Numbered from the stretch's first letter, positions 35,114 through 46,577 are shown. The stretch: DNA of 64,000 nucleotides from Aliivibrio sp. EL58 (GCF_900312675.1 NZ_OMPC01000006.1:186001-250000); one strand, 5' to 3'. A program made the numbers and translations. The notes: generated by a model not told the origin, from the letters alone.

Positions 35114-36523
35114 TTACGATGATAACGTTCGGATTAAGTTAGAGTAGTCTTCTTTTATATCATGACTCTCTTCACGTAATTGCGCTATTTTACGACAAGC
35201 ATGAAGTACTGTTGTATGGTCTCGACCACCAAATGCATCACCGATCTCAGGTAAGCTGTGGTTGGTTAATTCTTTTGATAACGCCATCGCCAATTGACGT
35301 GGACGAGCAACAGAACGAGAACGACGCTTAGAAAGTAAATCCGCCATTTTGATCTTGTAGTACTCAGCAACGGTTTTTTGAATATTATCGATCGTGACTA
35401 ACTTTTCTTGAAGTGCTAATAAATCTCGTAGAGCTTCACGTACAAAATCAATCGTAATTGCGCGACCAGTAAAATTTGCATTGGCAATTACACGGTTTAA
35501 TGCCCCTTCTAATTCACGCACATTTGAGCGTAAACGTTTTGCAATAAAGAAAGCAACTTCATCGGCCAGATGAATCTGATGATCTTCTGCTTTCTTCATT
35601 AAGATAGCAACACGTGTTTCTAATTCTGGCGGTTCAATCGCAACCGTAAGACCCCAACCAAAGCGAGACTTAAGACGGTCTTCAACCCCATTGATTTCTC
35701 TTGGGTATTTATCTGATGTCAGAATAATTTGTTGATTGCCTTCCAATAGCGCATTAAAGGTATGGAAGAACTCTTCTTGCGAACGCTCTTTATTCGCAAA
35801 AAATTGAATATCATCGATAAGTAATGCATCAACACTGCGGTAATAACGTTTGAATTCTTCAATCGCATTATTTTGCAGTGCTTTAACCATATCTTGCACA
35901 AAACGTTCAGAGTGCATGTATACCACTTTAGCATCTGGTTTACGTTCAAGAATCGCATTACCAACCGCTTGCAATAAGTGGGTTTTACCTAAGCCAGTTC
36001 CACCATATAAGAAAAGTGGATTATACGCCGTTCCTGGGTTATCAGAGACTTGGCGAGCAGCAGCTAAACCAAGCTGGTTTGACTTACCTTCAACGAAGTT
36101 AGTAAATTTATGCTTAGGGTTAACATTAGAACGGTGATTTAAATCAGCAGATGCAGGCTCAGCTCCCTGAGATTCCCATGGCTTATTCACTGATTGTCGA
36201 GCTTGAAGCTGTGCAGGAGCTGAAGTTGAGGCAGCAACATCTGCAGCCGTTCTTTTTGGCTCTAGTGGAGCAGATACAGGCTTGCTTCCTACTTCAAAAC
36301 GTAAAGTAGGAACATCACTACCGCAGAACTCATTTAATAATGAGTTAATGCTATTTAGGTATTTATCACGAACCCAATCCAATACGAAGCGGTTCGGCGC
36401 AAATAGCGTAAGGGTATTGTCATTTAATTCAGCTTGCAGTGGTCTAACCCACATGCTGAATTCTGCGGAAGGTAATTCTTCTTGAAGGCGCTGTAAACAC
36501 TGCAGCCAAAGCGATGAAGACAC
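35114..36523 (-). CDS. dnaA: chromosomal replication initiator DnaA
   Basis: AAA+ initiator that binds DnaA boxes and melts oriC. From GTG 36523 ([14 protein letters not shown], 469 aa), with GGGG 6 nt upstream, it matches the usual Vibrio N-terminus; GTG at 36535 would add four residues. Domain I is at 1-85, followed by a variable linker. AAA+ motifs are [16 protein letters not shown] (Walker A) and LLIDDIQFF (Walker B). Domain IV ends with the box-recognition sequence [16 protein letters not shown]. DnaA boxes and GATC sites upstream imply autoregulation and Dam/SeqA timing. Confidence 0.97.
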   Translation of the reverse strand: MSSSLWLQCLQRLQEELPSAEFSMWVRPLQAELNDNTLTLFAPNRFVLDWVRDKYLNSINSLLNEFCGSDVPTLRFEVGSKPVSAPLEPKRTAADVAASTSAPAQLQARQSVNKPWESQGAEPASADLNHRSNVNPKHKFTNFVEGKSNQLGLAAARQVSDNPGTAYNPLFLYGGTGLGKTHLLQAVGNAILERKPDAKVVYMHSERFVQDMVKALQNNAIEEFKRYYRSVDALLIDDIQFFANKERSQEEFFHTFNALLEGNQQIILTSDKYPREINGVEDRLKSRFGWGLTVAIEPPELETRVAILMKKAEDHQIHLADEVAFFIAKRLRSNVRELEGALNRVIANANFTGRAITIDFVREALRDLLALQEKLVTIDNIQKTVAEYYKIKMADLLSKRRSRSVARPRQLAMALSKELTNHSLPEIGDAFGGRDHTTVLHACRKIAQLREESHDIKEDYSNLIRTLSS

Positions 36524-36535
36524 GGACAACCCCAC

Positions 36536-36817
36536 TCATAAATATTAAAAAAGGTCGCTAATTTTATACTGTGGATAACTATTGTGCCAGTGTTAGATCG
36601 ATGATCCAGTGAATAAGATCGGAGTTATTCACACTGATCACGCTTTTTTACCTAGATCAACACACTTTTTACCTGAGTTATACCCAAAACCATCAACAAT
36701 GGATAAAAAATAAACGCTATTAATCGTTTAGTTATTATAAATAACCAGAGGGTATTTAGAGGTCAATCGCAAAAAAAGTATTATGTTCACTACTGATGAA
36801 TAATGGGAGTATCAATC
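36536..36817. promoter_or_regulatory. dnaA promoter region with DnaA boxes and GATC cluster
   Basis: It contains an exact DnaA box TGTGGATAA (36570-36578, reverse orientation) and a near box TTATTCACA (36625-36633). Five GATC sites fall within 63 bp, at 36596, 36603, 36617, 36636 and 36655. The region lies between divergent dnaA and the ABC transporter binding-protein gene and must hold both promoters. Confidence 0.8.
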
Positions 36818-37570
36818 ATGAAATGGACAAAGAACATTCTTACAGGATTAGCGTTAACCTTAGCCGCGACACAATTTGCACAAGCGGCAACTGAAGTAAA
36901 AGTAGGGATGTCTGGTCGTTATTTCCCATTCACCTTTGTTAAGCAAGATAAACTGCAAGGTTTTGAAGTCGATTTATGGGATGAGATCGGTCGCCGTAAT
37001 GACTATCAAGTTGAATACGTAACGGCGAGCTTTTCGGGCTTATTTGGCTTATTAGAAACCGGTCGTATTGATACGATTTCAAACCAGATTACCAAAACAG
37101 AAGCGCGTGAAGCAAAATACCTTTTTGCAGACCCTTATGTTGTCGATGGTGCGCAAATTACCGTTCGTAAAGGTAACGACAGTATCAAGGGCATTGATGA
37201 CTTAGCAGGTAAAACAGTTGCTGTTAACTTAGGCTCTAATTTTGAGAAGTTACTGCGAGATAACGACAAATCTGGTCAAATAAACATTAAAACGTACGAT
37301 ACTGGTATTGAACATGATGTGGCACTAGGCCGTTCAGATGCGTTTGTGATGGATCGTCTATCAGCAGCTCAACTGATTAAAAAATCAGGATTACCACTAC
37401 AGCTTGCAGGTGAACCATTTGAAACGATCGAGAATGCATGGCCGTTCGTAAAAGATGAAAAAGGCCAAAAGCTTCAACAAGAAGTGAATAAGGCTTTAGC
37501 TGAGATGCGTGAAGATGGAATACTCGCTAAAATATCTCAAAAATGGTTTGATGCTGATGTAACAAAGTAA
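36818..37570 (+). CDS. periplasmic amino-acid binding protein (ABC transporter)
   Basis: Solute-binding protein of the polar amino-acid (PAAT) family. From ATG 36818 it is 250 aa, with a signal peptide ending near AQA-ATEV. The family start VGMSGRYFPFTF, the LQGFEVDLWDEIGRR segment and the DTGIEHDVALGRSDAFVMD region are typical of cystine or arginine/glutamine binders; the ligand cannot be fixed by eye. A terminator separates it from the permease gene, an arrangement that would keep the binding protein in excess. Confidence 0.9.
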   Translation: MKWTKNILTGLALTLAATQFAQAATEVKVGMSGRYFPFTFVKQDKLQGFEVDLWDEIGRRNDYQVEYVTASFSGLFGLLETGRIDTISNQITKTEAREAKYLFADPYVVDGAQITVRKGNDSIKGIDDLAGKTVAVNLGSNFEKLLRDNDKSGQINIKTYDTGIEHDVALGRSDAFVMDRLSAAQLIKKSGLPLQLAGEPFETIENAWPFVKDEKGQKLQQEVNKALAEMREDGILAKISQKWFDADVTK

Positions 37571-37612
37571 GCCATACTTATTACTAAGTAAGCATTTACT
37601 TTCGTAAACAAT

Positions 37613-37642
37613 AAAGCCCACTATCATAACGTAGTGGGTTTT
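37613..37642 (+). terminator. intercistronic terminator between binding protein and permease genes
   Basis: AAGCCCACTA and TAGTGGGTTTT form a ten-pair stem with an eight-base loop. It lies 43 bp after the binding-protein stop and 80 bp before the permease start. Confidence 0.75.
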
Positions 37643-37721
37643 GTGTTTATTGCTTATCAAATATATATAGTCAACACTGTTTACTCATCACTTTTCTTAT
37701 ACTAAATAACAGAGAGACATC

Positions 37722-38393
37722 ATGGGATTTGATTTTGCGTATATGATTGAACTCCTACCTATACTATTTAAGTATTTAGGTACGACATTAGAAATGGCGA
37801 TATGGGGGTTATTCTTTGCACTGGCTCTGGCGTTAGTACTGGCTAACTTAAGAGTATTTAAAGTGCCTGTATTGGATCAACTTAGCCAGCTGTACATCAG
37901 CTTTTTTCGAGGAACACCACTACTGGTTCAATTGTTCCTACTTTATTATGGTTTACCGCAGGTATTTCCAATTTTTGTTGGCTTAGATGCCTTTAGTGCG
38001 GCAGTTATTGGATTAACTCTTCACTTTGCTGCCTATATGGCTGAGAGTATTCGTGCCGCTATCATTGGCGTTGATCGCAGTCAGATGGAAGCTAGCTTAT
38101 CTATCGGCATGACAACGCCTCAAGCGATGCGTCGTATTATTCTTCCTCAAGCGACTCGAGTGGCTTTGCCCTCTTTAATGAATTATTTCATTGATATGAT
38201 CAAATCCACCTCTTTAGCCTTTACGCTTGGGGTGTCTGAAATAATGGCTAAAGCACAAATGGAAGCCTCTTCCAGCTTTAAGTTTTTTGAAGCCTTCCTA
38301 GCAGTCGCTCTAATCTATTGGGGTGTCGTCGTTATTCTTACCCGAGTACAAACTTGGGCTGAAACCAAACTTAATAAGGCCTATGTACGATGA
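37722..38393 (+). CDS. amino-acid ABC transporter permease
   Basis: Inner-membrane permease of the HisM/GlnP family, 223 aa, with about five transmembrane helices. The [19 protein letters not shown] segment and the EAA-type loop [22 protein letters not shown], which contacts the ATPase, are diagnostic. It ends in an ATGA overlap with the ATPase gene. Only one permease gene is present, so it probably works as a homodimer. Confidence 0.92.
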   Translation: MGFDFAYMIELLPILFKYLGTTLEMAIWGLFFALALALVLANLRVFKVPVLDQLSQLYISFFRGTPLLVQLFLLYYGLPQVFPIFVGLDAFSAAVIGLTLHFAAYMAESIRAAIIGVDRSQMEASLSIGMTTPQAMRRIILPQATRVALPSLMNYFIDMIKSTSLAFTLGVSEIMAKAQMEASSSFKFFEAFLAVALIYWGVVVILTRVQTWAETKLNKAYVR

Positions 38394-39127
38394 TAAAAAT
38401 AACGAATCTACATAAAAGCTTTGGTGATACCGAAGTTCTTTCAGGTATAGACCTAACGATCAATAAAGGTGAGATAATTGCCATTATCGGCTCTAGTGGT
38501 ACGGGGAAATCAACCCTACTAAGATGTGTGAATTTTCTTGAAACTGCAGACAAGGGCATCATAAGTATTGATGATGTCAGTGTGGACAGTGAAAAAAATA
38601 CCAAAGCAGAAATATTAGCTTTACGACGAAAAACAGGCTTTATCTTCCAAAACTATGCCTTATTCTCTCATTTAACCGCTCGACAAAATATTGCTGAAGG
38701 CCTAATAACTGTCCACAAGTGGAACAAGGCTGATGCTCTTAGAAAAGCCCAGCAAATATTAGATGATATAGGCCTTGGCGATAAGGGCGATAACTACCCT
38801 GCGGCCCTCTCTGGAGGCCAACAGCAGCGAGTAGGTATTGGTCGTGCAATGGCTCTTGAAGCAGAGCTATTATTGTTTGATGAACCCACGTCAGCACTCG
38901 ATCCGGAGTGGGTTAGCGAGGTTCTCGCATTAATGAAAAAATTAGCGACTCAACACCAAACGATGCTGGTTGTAACTCACGAAATGCAATTTGCCAAAGA
39001 AGTCGCCGATAGAGTTATCTATATGGCCGATGGAAAGATCGTCGAACAAGGGACTCCTGAACAAATTTTTGGTTATCCACAGGATCCAAAATTACAAAAA
39101 TTCTTGAATCAAGTCGGGATCGCATAA
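38390..39127 (+). CDS. amino-acid ABC transporter ATP-binding protein
   Basis: ATPase subunit (245 aa) of the PAAT family. Walker [10 protein letters not shown] (about residue 35), Q-loop FIFQNYALF, signature [14 protein letters not shown], Walker [13 protein letters not shown] and the switch His in VVTHEMQFA are all intact. Its ATG overlaps the permease stop, so it is translationally coupled. The three proteins make a complete uptake system. Confidence 0.95.
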   Translation: MIKITNLHKSFGDTEVLSGIDLTINKGEIIAIIGSSGTGKSTLLRCVNFLETADKGIISIDDVSVDSEKNTKAEILALRRKTGFIFQNYALFSHLTARQNIAEGLITVHKWNKADALRKAQQILDDIGLGDKGDNYPAALSGGQQQRVGIGRAMALEAELLLFDEPTSALDPEWVSEVLALMKKLATQHQTMLVVTHEMQFAKEVADRVIYMADGKIVEQGTPEQIFGYPQDPKLQKFLNQVGIA

Positions 39128-39192
39128 AGATCCTTGCGCTCTCGCTCACAAAACGTATAATTCATCGTCCGGAAAATACGTGGAACCTCTTA

Positions 39193-39221
39193 TTGACTAT
39201 TTTTCTGTCAATGATTACAAT
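39193..39221 (+). promoter_or_regulatory. sigma70 promoter of rpmH-rnpA
   Basis: TTGACT (39193-39198) and TACAAT (39216-39221) are separated by 17 bp, a close fit to the sigma70 consensus, about 90 bp before rpmH. Confidence 0.72.
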
Positions 39222-39311
39222 TCCGCCTCTTTGTTGAGAGGCGTCGGAATGTACGTCCCACGCCGGGTTTAAATTAAACCTATAACTACTGATCAGTAAT
39301 AAGGTAATACC

Positions 39312-39446
39312 ATGAAACGCACTTTCCAACCTTCAGTTCTTAAGCGTAAACGTTCTCACGGCTTCCGTGCTCGTATGGCAACTAAGAACGGTCGTAACAC
39401 AATCAACGCTCGTCGTGCTAAAGGCCGTAAGCGTCTATCTAAGTAA
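39312..39446 (+). CDS. rpmH: 50S ribosomal protein L34
   Basis: A 44-aa, highly basic ribosomal protein: [20 protein letters not shown] and then [23 protein letters not shown], matching L34 throughout. It is located in the conserved rpmH-rnpA-yidD-yidC-mnmE block. A strong promoter lies upstream and rnpA begins 16 nt after its stop. Confidence 0.98.
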   Translation: MKRTFQPSVLKRKRSHGFRARMATKNGRNTINARRAKGRKRLSK

Positions 39447-39462
39447 TCAATAGATTATTTTG

Positions 39463-39816
39463 ATGAATTACGACTTCTCTCGGGAGTTACGCTTGTTAAC
39501 TCCCGAAGATTACAAATCAGTCTTCAAGCAAGCTCATCGAGCCGGCTCACCTCACTTCACCATTCTTGCCAGAGAAAACTCACTATCACACCCTCGTTTA
39601 GGTCTTGCTGTTCCTAAGAAGCAAATTAAAACTGCTGTTGGTCGCAATAAGTTTAAACGTATTACACGTGAAAGTTTCCGCAATAAGCAACATTCCTTAC
39701 CTGCGAAAGACTTTGTGGTTATCGCTAAAAAGAGTGCTCAAGAACTGAGTAACGAAGACTTTAACAAGCTATTAGATAAATTATGGCATCGCCTGTCTCG
39801 CCCTTCTCGTGGATAG
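39463..39816 (+). CDS. rnpA: ribonuclease P protein component
   Basis: Basic protein cofactor that binds the M1 RNA to process tRNA 5' ends. It is 117 aa from ATG 39463; a TTG directly before it could also serve, and rnpA starts are often weak. Family features are [28 protein letters not shown] and the RNR motif [14 protein letters not shown]. Its 3' end overlaps yidD by 34 nt, as in many bacteria. Confidence 0.95.
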   Translation: MNYDFSRELRLLTPEDYKSVFKQAHRAGSPHFTILARENSLSHPRLGLAVPKKQIKTAVGRNKFKRITRESFRNKQHSLPAKDFVVIAKKSAQELSNEDFNKLLDKLWHRLSRPSRG

Positions 39817-40040
39817 CAATCGGTCTAATCCGTTTTTATCAACTCGTCATCAGTCCAATGATTGGACCTCGCTGTCGATTTACTCCAACGTGTTCACATT
39901 ATGCAATTGAAGCACTAAAGTCACACGGTTTAGTAAAAGGGTGTTGGCTAACTGGCAAACGTCTATTAAAATGTCATCCTTTGAATGATGGGGGCTATGA
40001 CCCCATCCCACCCAAGCAGCATAAAGACAGAGAACAATAA
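39783..40040 (+). CDS. yidD: membrane protein insertion efficiency factor YidD
   Basis: Small membrane-associated protein (85 aa) that assists YidC-dependent insertion. The hallmark [15 protein letters not shown] follows an amphipathic N-terminal segment ([18 protein letters not shown]), and GYDPIP lies near the end. It overlaps rnpA and ends two bases before yidC. Confidence 0.95.
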   Translation: MASPVSPFSWIAIGLIRFYQLVISPMIGPRCRFTPTCSHYAIEALKSHGLVKGCWLTGKRLLKCHPLNDGGYDPIPPKQHKDREQ

Positions 40041-40042
40041 CG

Positions 40043-41668
40043 ATGGATACCCAACGTAATATTCTGTTGCTAGCACTGGCTTTAGTTTCTTTTTTACTTT
40101 TCCAACAATGGCAAGTAGAAACTAATCCGCAGCAACCAGCTACAGTTAGTACCGTTCAACAAACACAGACGGATGGTGATGTTCCAACTTCTTCAACAGC
40201 AAACAGTGATACTCCAGCAGATTCAGCACAGTCTGATAAGCTGATTACAATCACAACTGATGTGCTTACTTTAAAAGTAGATACGTTGGGTGGTGACATC
40301 ATTGAATCTGTTCTTAATAAATACGATGCAGAACTAGACTCTAAAGCAAAATTCGTTCTTCTTAGAAACGATGCTGATCACAGCTATATTGCTCAAAGTG
40401 GTTTAATCGGTCCTCAAGGCATCGATTCAAACGCTGGTCGTGCACAATTTACAGCGCAAAAAACAGATTATGTTTTAGCGGATGGCCAAAACGAATTACG
40501 CGTTCCGTTAACATTGGTGAAAGATGGTATTACTTATACTAAAACACTAGTGCTTAAACGTGACAGCTACGCTATTGATGTTGATTATACGGTTGATAAC
40601 CAATCTTCAGCACCTGCAACAGTAGAAATGTACGCAAACCTAAAGCAAAACTTATTGGATGACGGCGGCAGTTTAACAATGCCTACGTACCGTGGTGGTG
40701 CTTACTCTACTGAAGATACACGCTATAAAAAATACAGCTTTGACGACATGGAAGATAAGAACTTATCTATCGACATGACAAATGGTCAAGGTTGGGCGGG
40801 TATGCTACAACACTATTTCGCATCAGCTTGGATCCCACGTAACGTGAATGACGCAACACTAACATCACGTGTTGCTGGCGATTACGGTTACATTGGCGTT
40901 CGTATGCCTTCGGTAACAATTCCTGCTGGTCAAGAAGCGACGCTTACAGCAACGCTTTGGACTGGTCCAAAACTTCAACCAGAAATGGCTGCAACTGCTA
41001 AATACTTAGACTTAAGTGTTGATTACGGTTGGTTATGGTTCATCGCTTCTCCTCTTCACAAACTACTGTCTTTCATTCACGGTATTGTTGGGAACTGGGG
41101 TCTGGCGATCATGTTCTTAACGTTCATCGTTCGTGGTGCAATGTACCCACTAACGAAAGCACAATACACGTCAATGGCTAAAATGCGTATGCTTCAACCT
41201 AAGTTGACTGCAATGCGTGAACGTATTGGTGATGACCGCCAACGTATGAGCCAAGAAATGATGGAGCTTTATAAGAAAGAAAAAGTAAACCCACTAGGTG
41301 GCTGTTTACCAATAGTTCTTCAAATGCCAATCTTCATTTCTCTGTACTGGGCACTAATGGAATCAGTTGAACTTCGTCATTCTCCATTCTTTGGTTGGAT
41401 CACGGATTTATCAGCACAAGACCCATACTACATCCTGCCATTACTAATGGGTGCAAGTATGTTCTTAATCCAGAAGATGAGCCCAACAACAGTAACGGAT
41501 CCAATGCAACAGAAGATCATGACATTCATGCCTGTAATGTTCACTGTATTCTTCTTATGGTTCCCAGCTGGCCTAGTTCTTTACTGGTTAGTTTCAAACA
41601 TCGTAACGTTAATTCAGCAAACGCTGATTTACCGTGCTCTTGAGAAAAAAGGCTTACATTCTAAGTAA
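40043..41668 (+). CDS. yidC: membrane protein insertase YidC
   Basis: Inner-membrane insertase, acting alone or with SecYEG. It is 541 aa: one N-terminal signal-anchor helix ([13 protein letters not shown]), a large periplasmic beta-sandwich domain (about residues 55-345), then the Oxa1-like core with five helices. The core shows [16 protein letters not shown] and the [21 protein letters not shown] block. It ends with a short basic tail. It is followed by a terminator and then mnmE. Confidence 0.97.
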   Translation: MDTQRNILLLALALVSFLLFQQWQVETNPQQPATVSTVQQTQTDGDVPTSSTANSDTPADSAQSDKLITITTDVLTLKVDTLGGDIIESVLNKYDAELDSKAKFVLLRNDADHSYIAQSGLIGPQGIDSNAGRAQFTAQKTDYVLADGQNELRVPLTLVKDGITYTKTLVLKRDSYAIDVDYTVDNQSSAPATVEMYANLKQNLLDDGGSLTMPTYRGGAYSTEDTRYKKYSFDDMEDKNLSIDMTNGQGWAGMLQHYFASAWIPRNVNDATLTSRVAGDYGYIGVRMPSVTIPAGQEATLTATLWTGPKLQPEMAATAKYLDLSVDYGWLWFIASPLHKLLSFIHGIVGNWGLAIMFLTFIVRGAMYPLTKAQYTSMAKMRMLQPKLTAMRERIGDDRQRMSQEMMELYKKEKVNPLGGCLPIVLQMPIFISLYWALMESVELRHSPFFGWITDLSAQDPYYILPLLMGASMFLIQKMSPTTVTDPMQQKIMTFMPVMFTVFFLWFPAGLVLYWLVSNIVTLIQQTLIYRALEKKGLHSK

Positions 41669-41690
41669 GTTGAATTTCTAAAGAAGTAAA

Positions 41691-41717
41691 CAAAAGGCGG
41701 CCTATGGTCGCCTTTTT
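41691..41717 (+). terminator. terminator downstream of yidC
   Basis: AAAAGGCG and CGCCTTTT pair, with GCC/GGT pairs continuing inside, followed by T6. Confidence 0.78.
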
Positions 41718-41766
41718 TGTTTTATCGGCTTACAATATGCTCAAGCAATAGACATTAAGAATAATC

Positions 41767-43134
41767 ATGACATTACATACAGACACCATCGTTGCACAAG
41801 CAACAGCACCAGGCCGAGGCGGCGTAGGCATCATTCGTGTATCCGGACCTAAAGCTCAACAAGTCGCTTTAGAAGTGGTAGGAAAGACCCTTAAACCTCG
41901 CTATGCAGAATACACCCCATTTAAAAATGATAATGGCCTTGAACTCGATCAAGGGATTGCACTTTACTTCCCTAACCCTCATTCATTTACCGGTGAAGAT
42001 GTTTTAGAGCTTCAAGGACATGGTGGTCCTGTTGTCATGGATATGCTGATTAAACGCATCTTAAAAATTGATGGCGTTCGCCCTGCTCGACCTGGCGAAT
42101 TTTCAGAAAGAGCTTTTTTGAATGATAAAATGGATTTAGCTCAAGCCGAAGCCATTGCCGATTTAATCGATGCAAGTTCTGAAGAAGCAGCAAAATCTGC
42201 ATTAAATTCACTACAAGGTGTCTTTTCAAATAAAATTAACACCTTAGTTGAATCCCTTATTTACCTTCGAATTTATGTTGAAGCCGCCATTGATTTCCCA
42301 GAAGAAGAGATCGACTTTTTAGCTGATGGCAAAGTCAGTGGTGATTTACAAGGGATCATTGATAACCTTAATGCCGTTCGCCAAGAAGCTAATCAAGGGG
42401 CGATCATGCGTGAAGGGATGAAAGTCGTTATTGCTGGACGCCCTAATGCAGGTAAATCTAGCCTACTAAATGCCTTATCAGGTAAAGACAGCGCTATCGT
42501 TACTGATATCGCAGGAACCACGCGTGATGTACTCAGAGAGCACATTCACATTGATGGTATGCCTTTGCATATCATTGATACTGCTGGCCTTCGTGAAGCC
42601 TCTGATGAAGTAGAGCGTATTGGTATTGAACGAGCATGGGATGAAATTGCTCAAGCCGATCGCGTTTTATTTATGGTTGATGGCACAACCACTGACGCAA
42701 CAGACCCTAAAGTAATCTGGCCAGAGTTTCTTGATCGCTTACCTAAAAACATGGGCATGACAGTGATCAGAAATAAAGCGGATCAAACCGGTGAAGATCT
42801 AGGTATTTGCCACGTTAACGATCCTACCCTTATTCGTTTGTCTGCAAAAACGGGGGAAGGTGTCGATGCTTTACGTCTGCATTTAAAAGAATGTATGGGT
42901 TTCTCAGGTAATCAAGAAGGTGGCTTTATGGCTCGCCGTCGTCACCTAGAAGCGTTAGAGAAAGCGGCTCAGCATCTTGATATAGGCCAACAACAACTTG
43001 AAGGTTACATGGCCGGTGAGATCCTGGCAGAAGAGCTTAGAATTGCACAACAGCATCTTAGCGAGATCACAGGAGAATTTACTTCAGATGATCTACTAGG
43101 TCGAATATTTACCTCTTTCTGTATCGGTAAATAA
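41767..43134 (+). CDS. mnmE: tRNA modification GTPase MnmE
   Basis: Works with MnmG to form 5-carboxymethylaminomethyl-uridine at the wobble base. It is 455 aa. The N-terminal tetrahydrofolate-binding domain opens [20 protein letters not shown]. The G domain has P-loop [15 protein letters not shown] (about residue 223), IAGTTRD, DTAGLRE and NKAD, and the C-terminus ends in FCIGK with the catalytic Cys. It stands left of mioC-oriC, with mnmG on the other side. Confidence 0.97.
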   Translation: MTLHTDTIVAQATAPGRGGVGIIRVSGPKAQQVALEVVGKTLKPRYAEYTPFKNDNGLELDQGIALYFPNPHSFTGEDVLELQGHGGPVVMDMLIKRILKIDGVRPARPGEFSERAFLNDKMDLAQAEAIADLIDASSEEAAKSALNSLQGVFSNKINTLVESLIYLRIYVEAAIDFPEEEIDFLADGKVSGDLQGIIDNLNAVRQEANQGAIMREGMKVVIAGRPNAGKSSLLNALSGKDSAIVTDIAGTTRDVLREHIHIDGMPLHIIDTAGLREASDEVERIGIERAWDEIAQADRVLFMVDGTTTDATDPKVIWPEFLDRLPKNMGMTVIRNKADQTGEDLGICHVNDPTLIRLSAKTGEGVDALRLHLKECMGFSGNQEGGFMARRRHLEALEKAAQHLDIGQQQLEGYMAGEILAEELRIAQQHLSEITGEFTSDDLLGRIFTSFCIGK

Positions 43135-43194
43135 TCCCCCAAATCACACCAACAATCATGGGCTATTATGGCCCATTTTTTATAGGAAAAATTC

Positions 43195-43629
43195 ATGAAA
43201 AACGTATCTATTATTACAGGAAGCACCCTTGGTGGCGCTGAGTACGTTGGCGATCACCTTGCCGATTTATTAGAAGAGATGGAGTTTGCGACAGATATCC
43301 ATAATCAACCAAATTTGAATGAAATAGACATAGATAGTCTCTGGATTATTGCCATATCCACCCATGGTGCTGGTGATTATCCAGACAATATAAAGCCTTT
43401 TATTCAACAACTCACAGAGCAAGCTCAACATCTTTCAAAAGTCTCGTTTGCTATCGTTGCTATTGGTGATTCAAGCTATGACACCTTCTGTGCAGCAGGA
43501 AAATCATTACAAAATACATTGATTGAATTAGGTGCGATAGAGAAATTCCCACTTTTAGAGATAGATGTAACTCAACATAGTATTCCTGAAGAGCCTGCTG
43601 AATTGTGGTTAAAACAACATATTTGTTAA
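43195..43629 (+). CDS. mioC: flavodoxin-like protein MioC
   Basis: FMN-binding flavodoxin (144 aa) encoded next to oriC. It begins with the FMN phosphate loop ITGSTLGGAEYVGDHLADLLEE, followed by ISTHGAGDYPDN and FAIVAIGDSSYDTFCAAGK. E. coli MioC has been linked to biotin synthase electron supply, and transcription of mioC into oriC affects initiation there. Here the gene also reads directly into oriC. Confidence 0.93.
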   Translation: MKNVSIITGSTLGGAEYVGDHLADLLEEMEFATDIHNQPNLNEIDIDSLWIIAISTHGAGDYPDNIKPFIQQLTEQAQHLSKVSFAIVAIGDSSYDTFCAAGKSLQNTLIELGAIEKFPLLEIDVTQHSIPEEPAELWLKQHIC

Positions 43630-44053
43630 TTTTTTGTATGTATTTATCAGTTAAAGTTATTAAATAGAAAACTGCTACTATGTGGATAACTAGGCAATGA
43701 TCCAGTGATCAAGTTATAGTTATCCATTGAATAAGATCTAACGCCCTACCCCCTTGTGGATAAGTACTTCTTTTATCCTCAAGCAGTCCGATCGAAGATC
43801 AAAGATTCATCACAACTTAGGATCTTACTAAAGTATATGATCCTATTGATCATTTACTACTTATCCACAGAGATCGACGATCTATATAATAGATCTAATA
43901 AGAGATCTCTTTAAAAGATCTTATATATATTAAGTGATCTTTATTTTTTGAACTTCGTCACTTTTTCATTTCTTTCCAAGCTAGAAAAAGGGTAAAATGG
44001 ATCTCTTAAAATTAAATTCTTCTCACTATTTTCATAACACCTAAGGTCAACTC
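43630..44053. other. oriC: chromosomal replication origin oriC
   Basis: Non-coding region between mioC and mnmG. DnaA boxes are TGTGGATAA at 43681-43689 and 43755-43763 (reverse) and TTATCCACA at 43861-43869 (forward), with a weak TTATCCATT at 43720-43728. There are 15 GATC sites between 43699 and 44003. An AT-rich stretch (about 43880-43950) next to mnmG contains 13-mer-like repeats such as GATCTTTATTTTT (43936-43948), the likely unwinding element. The layout mirrors the E. coli gidA-oriC-mioC origin. Confidence 0.95.
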
Positions 44054-45943
44054 ATGTTTTACCAAGAAAACTTTGATGTCATTGTTATTGGCGGTGGTCA
44101 TGCTGGTACTGAAGCAGCATTAGCAGCTGCAAGAACAGGACAAAAGACACTTCTACTCACGCATAACATCGACACATTAGGTCAAATGTCATGTAATCCT
44201 GCTATCGGTGGGATCGGCAAAGGCCATTTGGTAAAAGAAGTGGATGCTTTAGGTGGATTAATGGCACAAGCCACTGATCATGCCGGTATTCAGTTTAGAA
44301 CACTAAATGCTTCTAAAGGCCCAGCGGTTCGAGCAACACGCGCTCAAGCAGATAGAGCCTTATACAAAGCGTATGTTCGTTCAGTATTGGAAAACCAACC
44401 AAACCTAACCCTATTTCAGCAAGCAGTAGATGATCTGATCATTGAAAACGATAAAGTTATCGGTGCTGTTACTCAAATGGGCCTTAAATTCCGTGCTAAA
44501 TCCGTTGTATTAACGGCTGGTACCTTTTTAGGGGGTCAGATACATATTGGCATGGAAAATTTCTCAGGAGGCCGCGCAGGGGATCCTTCTTCGATCACTC
44601 TTGCTCAACGTTTACGAGATCGTCCATTTAGGATCGATCGCCTAAAAACAGGTACTCCACCACGTATTGATGCTCGTACTGTAGATTTTTCAAATTTAGA
44701 AGCACAGCCAGGTGACAACCCTACCCCTGTATTTTCATTTATGGGTAGCCGTGAGCAACAGCCAAAACAGATCAACTGTTTTATCACTCATACCAATGAA
44801 AAAACACACGATGTAATTCGTAAAAACCTTGATCGCAGCCCTATGTATGCTGGCGTTATCGAGGGTATTGGTCCTCGTTATTGCCCTTCAATTGAAGATA
44901 AAGTGATGCGCTTTGCAGACAAAGACAGTCACCAAATTTTTATTGAACCAGAAGGTTTAACGACTCACGAATTATACCCAAATGGCATTTCAACCAGCTT
45001 ACCATTCGATGTTCAATTACAAATTGTTCGCTCAATGAAAGGGTTTGAAAATGCACACATCGTGCGTCCAGGTTACGCAATTGAGTATGATTTCTTTGAT
45101 CCTCGTGATTTAAAATCAACTTACGAAACCAAATTTATTGAAGGTTTATTCTTTGCTGGCCAAATCAATGGTACAACCGGTTACGAAGAAGCAGCTGCTC
45201 AAGGTTTAATGGCCGGTCTTAATGCAAGTTTGTTTGCTCAAGGCAAAGAAGGCTGGAGCCCACGTCGTGATGAAGCGTACATGGGAGTATTAATTGATGA
45301 TTTATCAACGCTTGGTACTAAAGAACCCTACCGTATGTTCACATCGCGTGCCGAATATCGTTTGTCTTTACGTGAAGATAATGCGGATCTACGTTTAACA
45401 GAACAAGGTCGTGAACTTGGCTTAGTTGATGATGCTCGTTGGGCTCGATTTAATGAAAAAGTGGAAAATATTGAAAAAGAGCGTCAACGCTTAAAAGATA
45501 TTTGGATCAACCCTAAATCAGAAAACATTGATCAAGTGAATTCGATCCTGAAAACACCGATCGTACGTGAAGCAAGTGGAGAGGATCTTCTTCGCCGTCC
45601 TGAAGTAACGTATTCAACATTGGTTTCACTGGAAAACTTTGCACCTGCAATTGAAGATTCTCAAGCGTCTGAGCAAGTTGAAATCCAAGTAAAATATGCG
45701 GGTTATATTCAGCGTCAACGTGATGAAATTGAAAAATCATTACGCCATGAAAATACAAAACTGCCACTTGATTTGGAATACAGTAAAGTGAAAGGGTTGT
45801 CGAATGAAGTTGTTGCTAAATTAAGTGATGCAAAACCAGAAACGCTTGGTATTGCTTCTCGTATTTCAGGCATCACACCGGCTGCAATTTCTATTTTATT
45901 GGTTCATTTAAAGAAACACGGTTTATTAAAGAAAGGGGCATAA
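44054..45943 (+). CDS. mnmG: tRNA uridine-5-carboxymethylaminomethyl modification enzyme MnmG (GidA)
   Basis: FAD-dependent partner of MnmE. It is 629 aa. The FAD-binding start reads [21 protein letters not shown], followed by [17 protein letters not shown] with the active-site Cys, then GTFLGG. The C-terminal helical domain ends with [21 protein letters not shown]. It begins right of oriC, so its promoter lies next to the origin, and rsmG follows one base later. Confidence 0.98.
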   Translation: MFYQENFDVIVIGGGHAGTEAALAAARTGQKTLLLTHNIDTLGQMSCNPAIGGIGKGHLVKEVDALGGLMAQATDHAGIQFRTLNASKGPAVRATRAQADRALYKAYVRSVLENQPNLTLFQQAVDDLIIENDKVIGAVTQMGLKFRAKSVVLTAGTFLGGQIHIGMENFSGGRAGDPSSITLAQRLRDRPFRIDRLKTGTPPRIDARTVDFSNLEAQPGDNPTPVFSFMGSREQQPKQINCFITHTNEKTHDVIRKNLDRSPMYAGVIEGIGPRYCPSIEDKVMRFADKDSHQIFIEPEGLTTHELYPNGISTSLPFDVQLQIVRSMKGFENAHIVRPGYAIEYDFFDPRDLKSTYETKFIEGLFFAGQINGTTGYEEAAAQGLMAGLNASLFAQGKEGWSPRRDEAYMGVLIDDLSTLGTKEPYRMFTSRAEYRLSLREDNADLRLTEQGRELGLVDDARWARFNEKVENIEKERQRLKDIWINPKSENIDQVNSILKTPIVREASGEDLLRRPEVTYSTLVSLENFAPAIEDSQASEQVEIQVKYAGYIQRQRDEIEKSLRHENTKLPLDLEYSKVKGLSNEVVAKLSDAKPETLGIASRISGITPAAISILLVHLKKHGLLKKGA

Positions 45944-45944
45944 C

Positions 45945-46577
45945 ATGACCGATTTATCACAACAATTCGATCTATTAATTGCTCAAACAGAGCTAACTGT
46001 CTCTGAATTGCAAAAAGAACAATTACTTGGCTATGTTGCTCTACTTCATAAATGGAATAAAGCGTATAACTTAACGTCGGTTAGAAACCCAAGTGAAATG
46101 GTTATTAAACATATCTTAGATAGTATTGTGGTTAGTCCAAAACTATCTGGTGAGCGTTTTATTGATGTTGGTACGGGTCCTGGTTTACCTGGGATCCCAT
46201 TAGCGATTATGAATCCTGAGAAATCATTTACTTTGCTAGATAGCTTGGGTAAGCGAATTCGTTTTATTAAACAAGTGATTCACGAATTAAAAATTACCAA
46301 CGTTACGCCAATCCAAAGTCGTGTTGAAGAGTTTCAACCTGAAGAAAAATTTGATGCAGTCCTAAGTCGTGCGTTTGCATCAATGACAGACATGGTGAAT
46401 TGGTGTCATCATCTTCCAAAAGAAGAAGATGGTGTGTTTTTGGCATTAAAAGGGATCTACTCAGAAGATGAAGCAAATGATCTTCCTGAATGGTGCTCAG
46501 TCAAAGACGTTGCCGCTTTAATTGTTCCCGAGTTAGAGGGCGAAAGGCATTTAGTGACTCTAATCGGAAAAAAATAA
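45945..46577 (+). CDS. rsmG: 16S rRNA m7G527 methyltransferase RsmG (GidB)
   Basis: SAM-dependent methyltransferase acting on G527 of 16S rRNA. It is 210 aa. The SAM loop is [15 protein letters not shown] (about residue 74), with [13 protein letters not shown] upstream and [12 protein letters not shown] later, all family signatures. The ATG follows the mnmG stop by one base, and parA follows within 20 bp, so mnmG-rsmG-parA-parB are probably cotranscribed. Confidence 0.97.
   Translation: MTDLSQQFDLLIAQTELTVSELQKEQLLGYVALLHKWNKAYNLTSVRNPSEMVIKHILDSIVVSPKLSGERFIDVGTGPGLPGIPLAIMNPEKSFTLLDSLGKRIRFIKQVIHELKITNVTPIQSRVEEFQPEEKFDAVLSRAFASMTDMVNWCHHLPKEEDGVFLALKGIYSEDEANDLPEWCSVKDVAALIVPELEGERHLVTLIGKK

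Noticed and set aside
39661-39676. CACGTGAAAG sequence in rnpA as a parS site
   Set aside because: The left half does not match the palindrome beyond the centre.
41395-41643. Plus-strand 82-codon frame inside yidC
   Set aside because: It is a shadow of the conserved YidC core in another frame.
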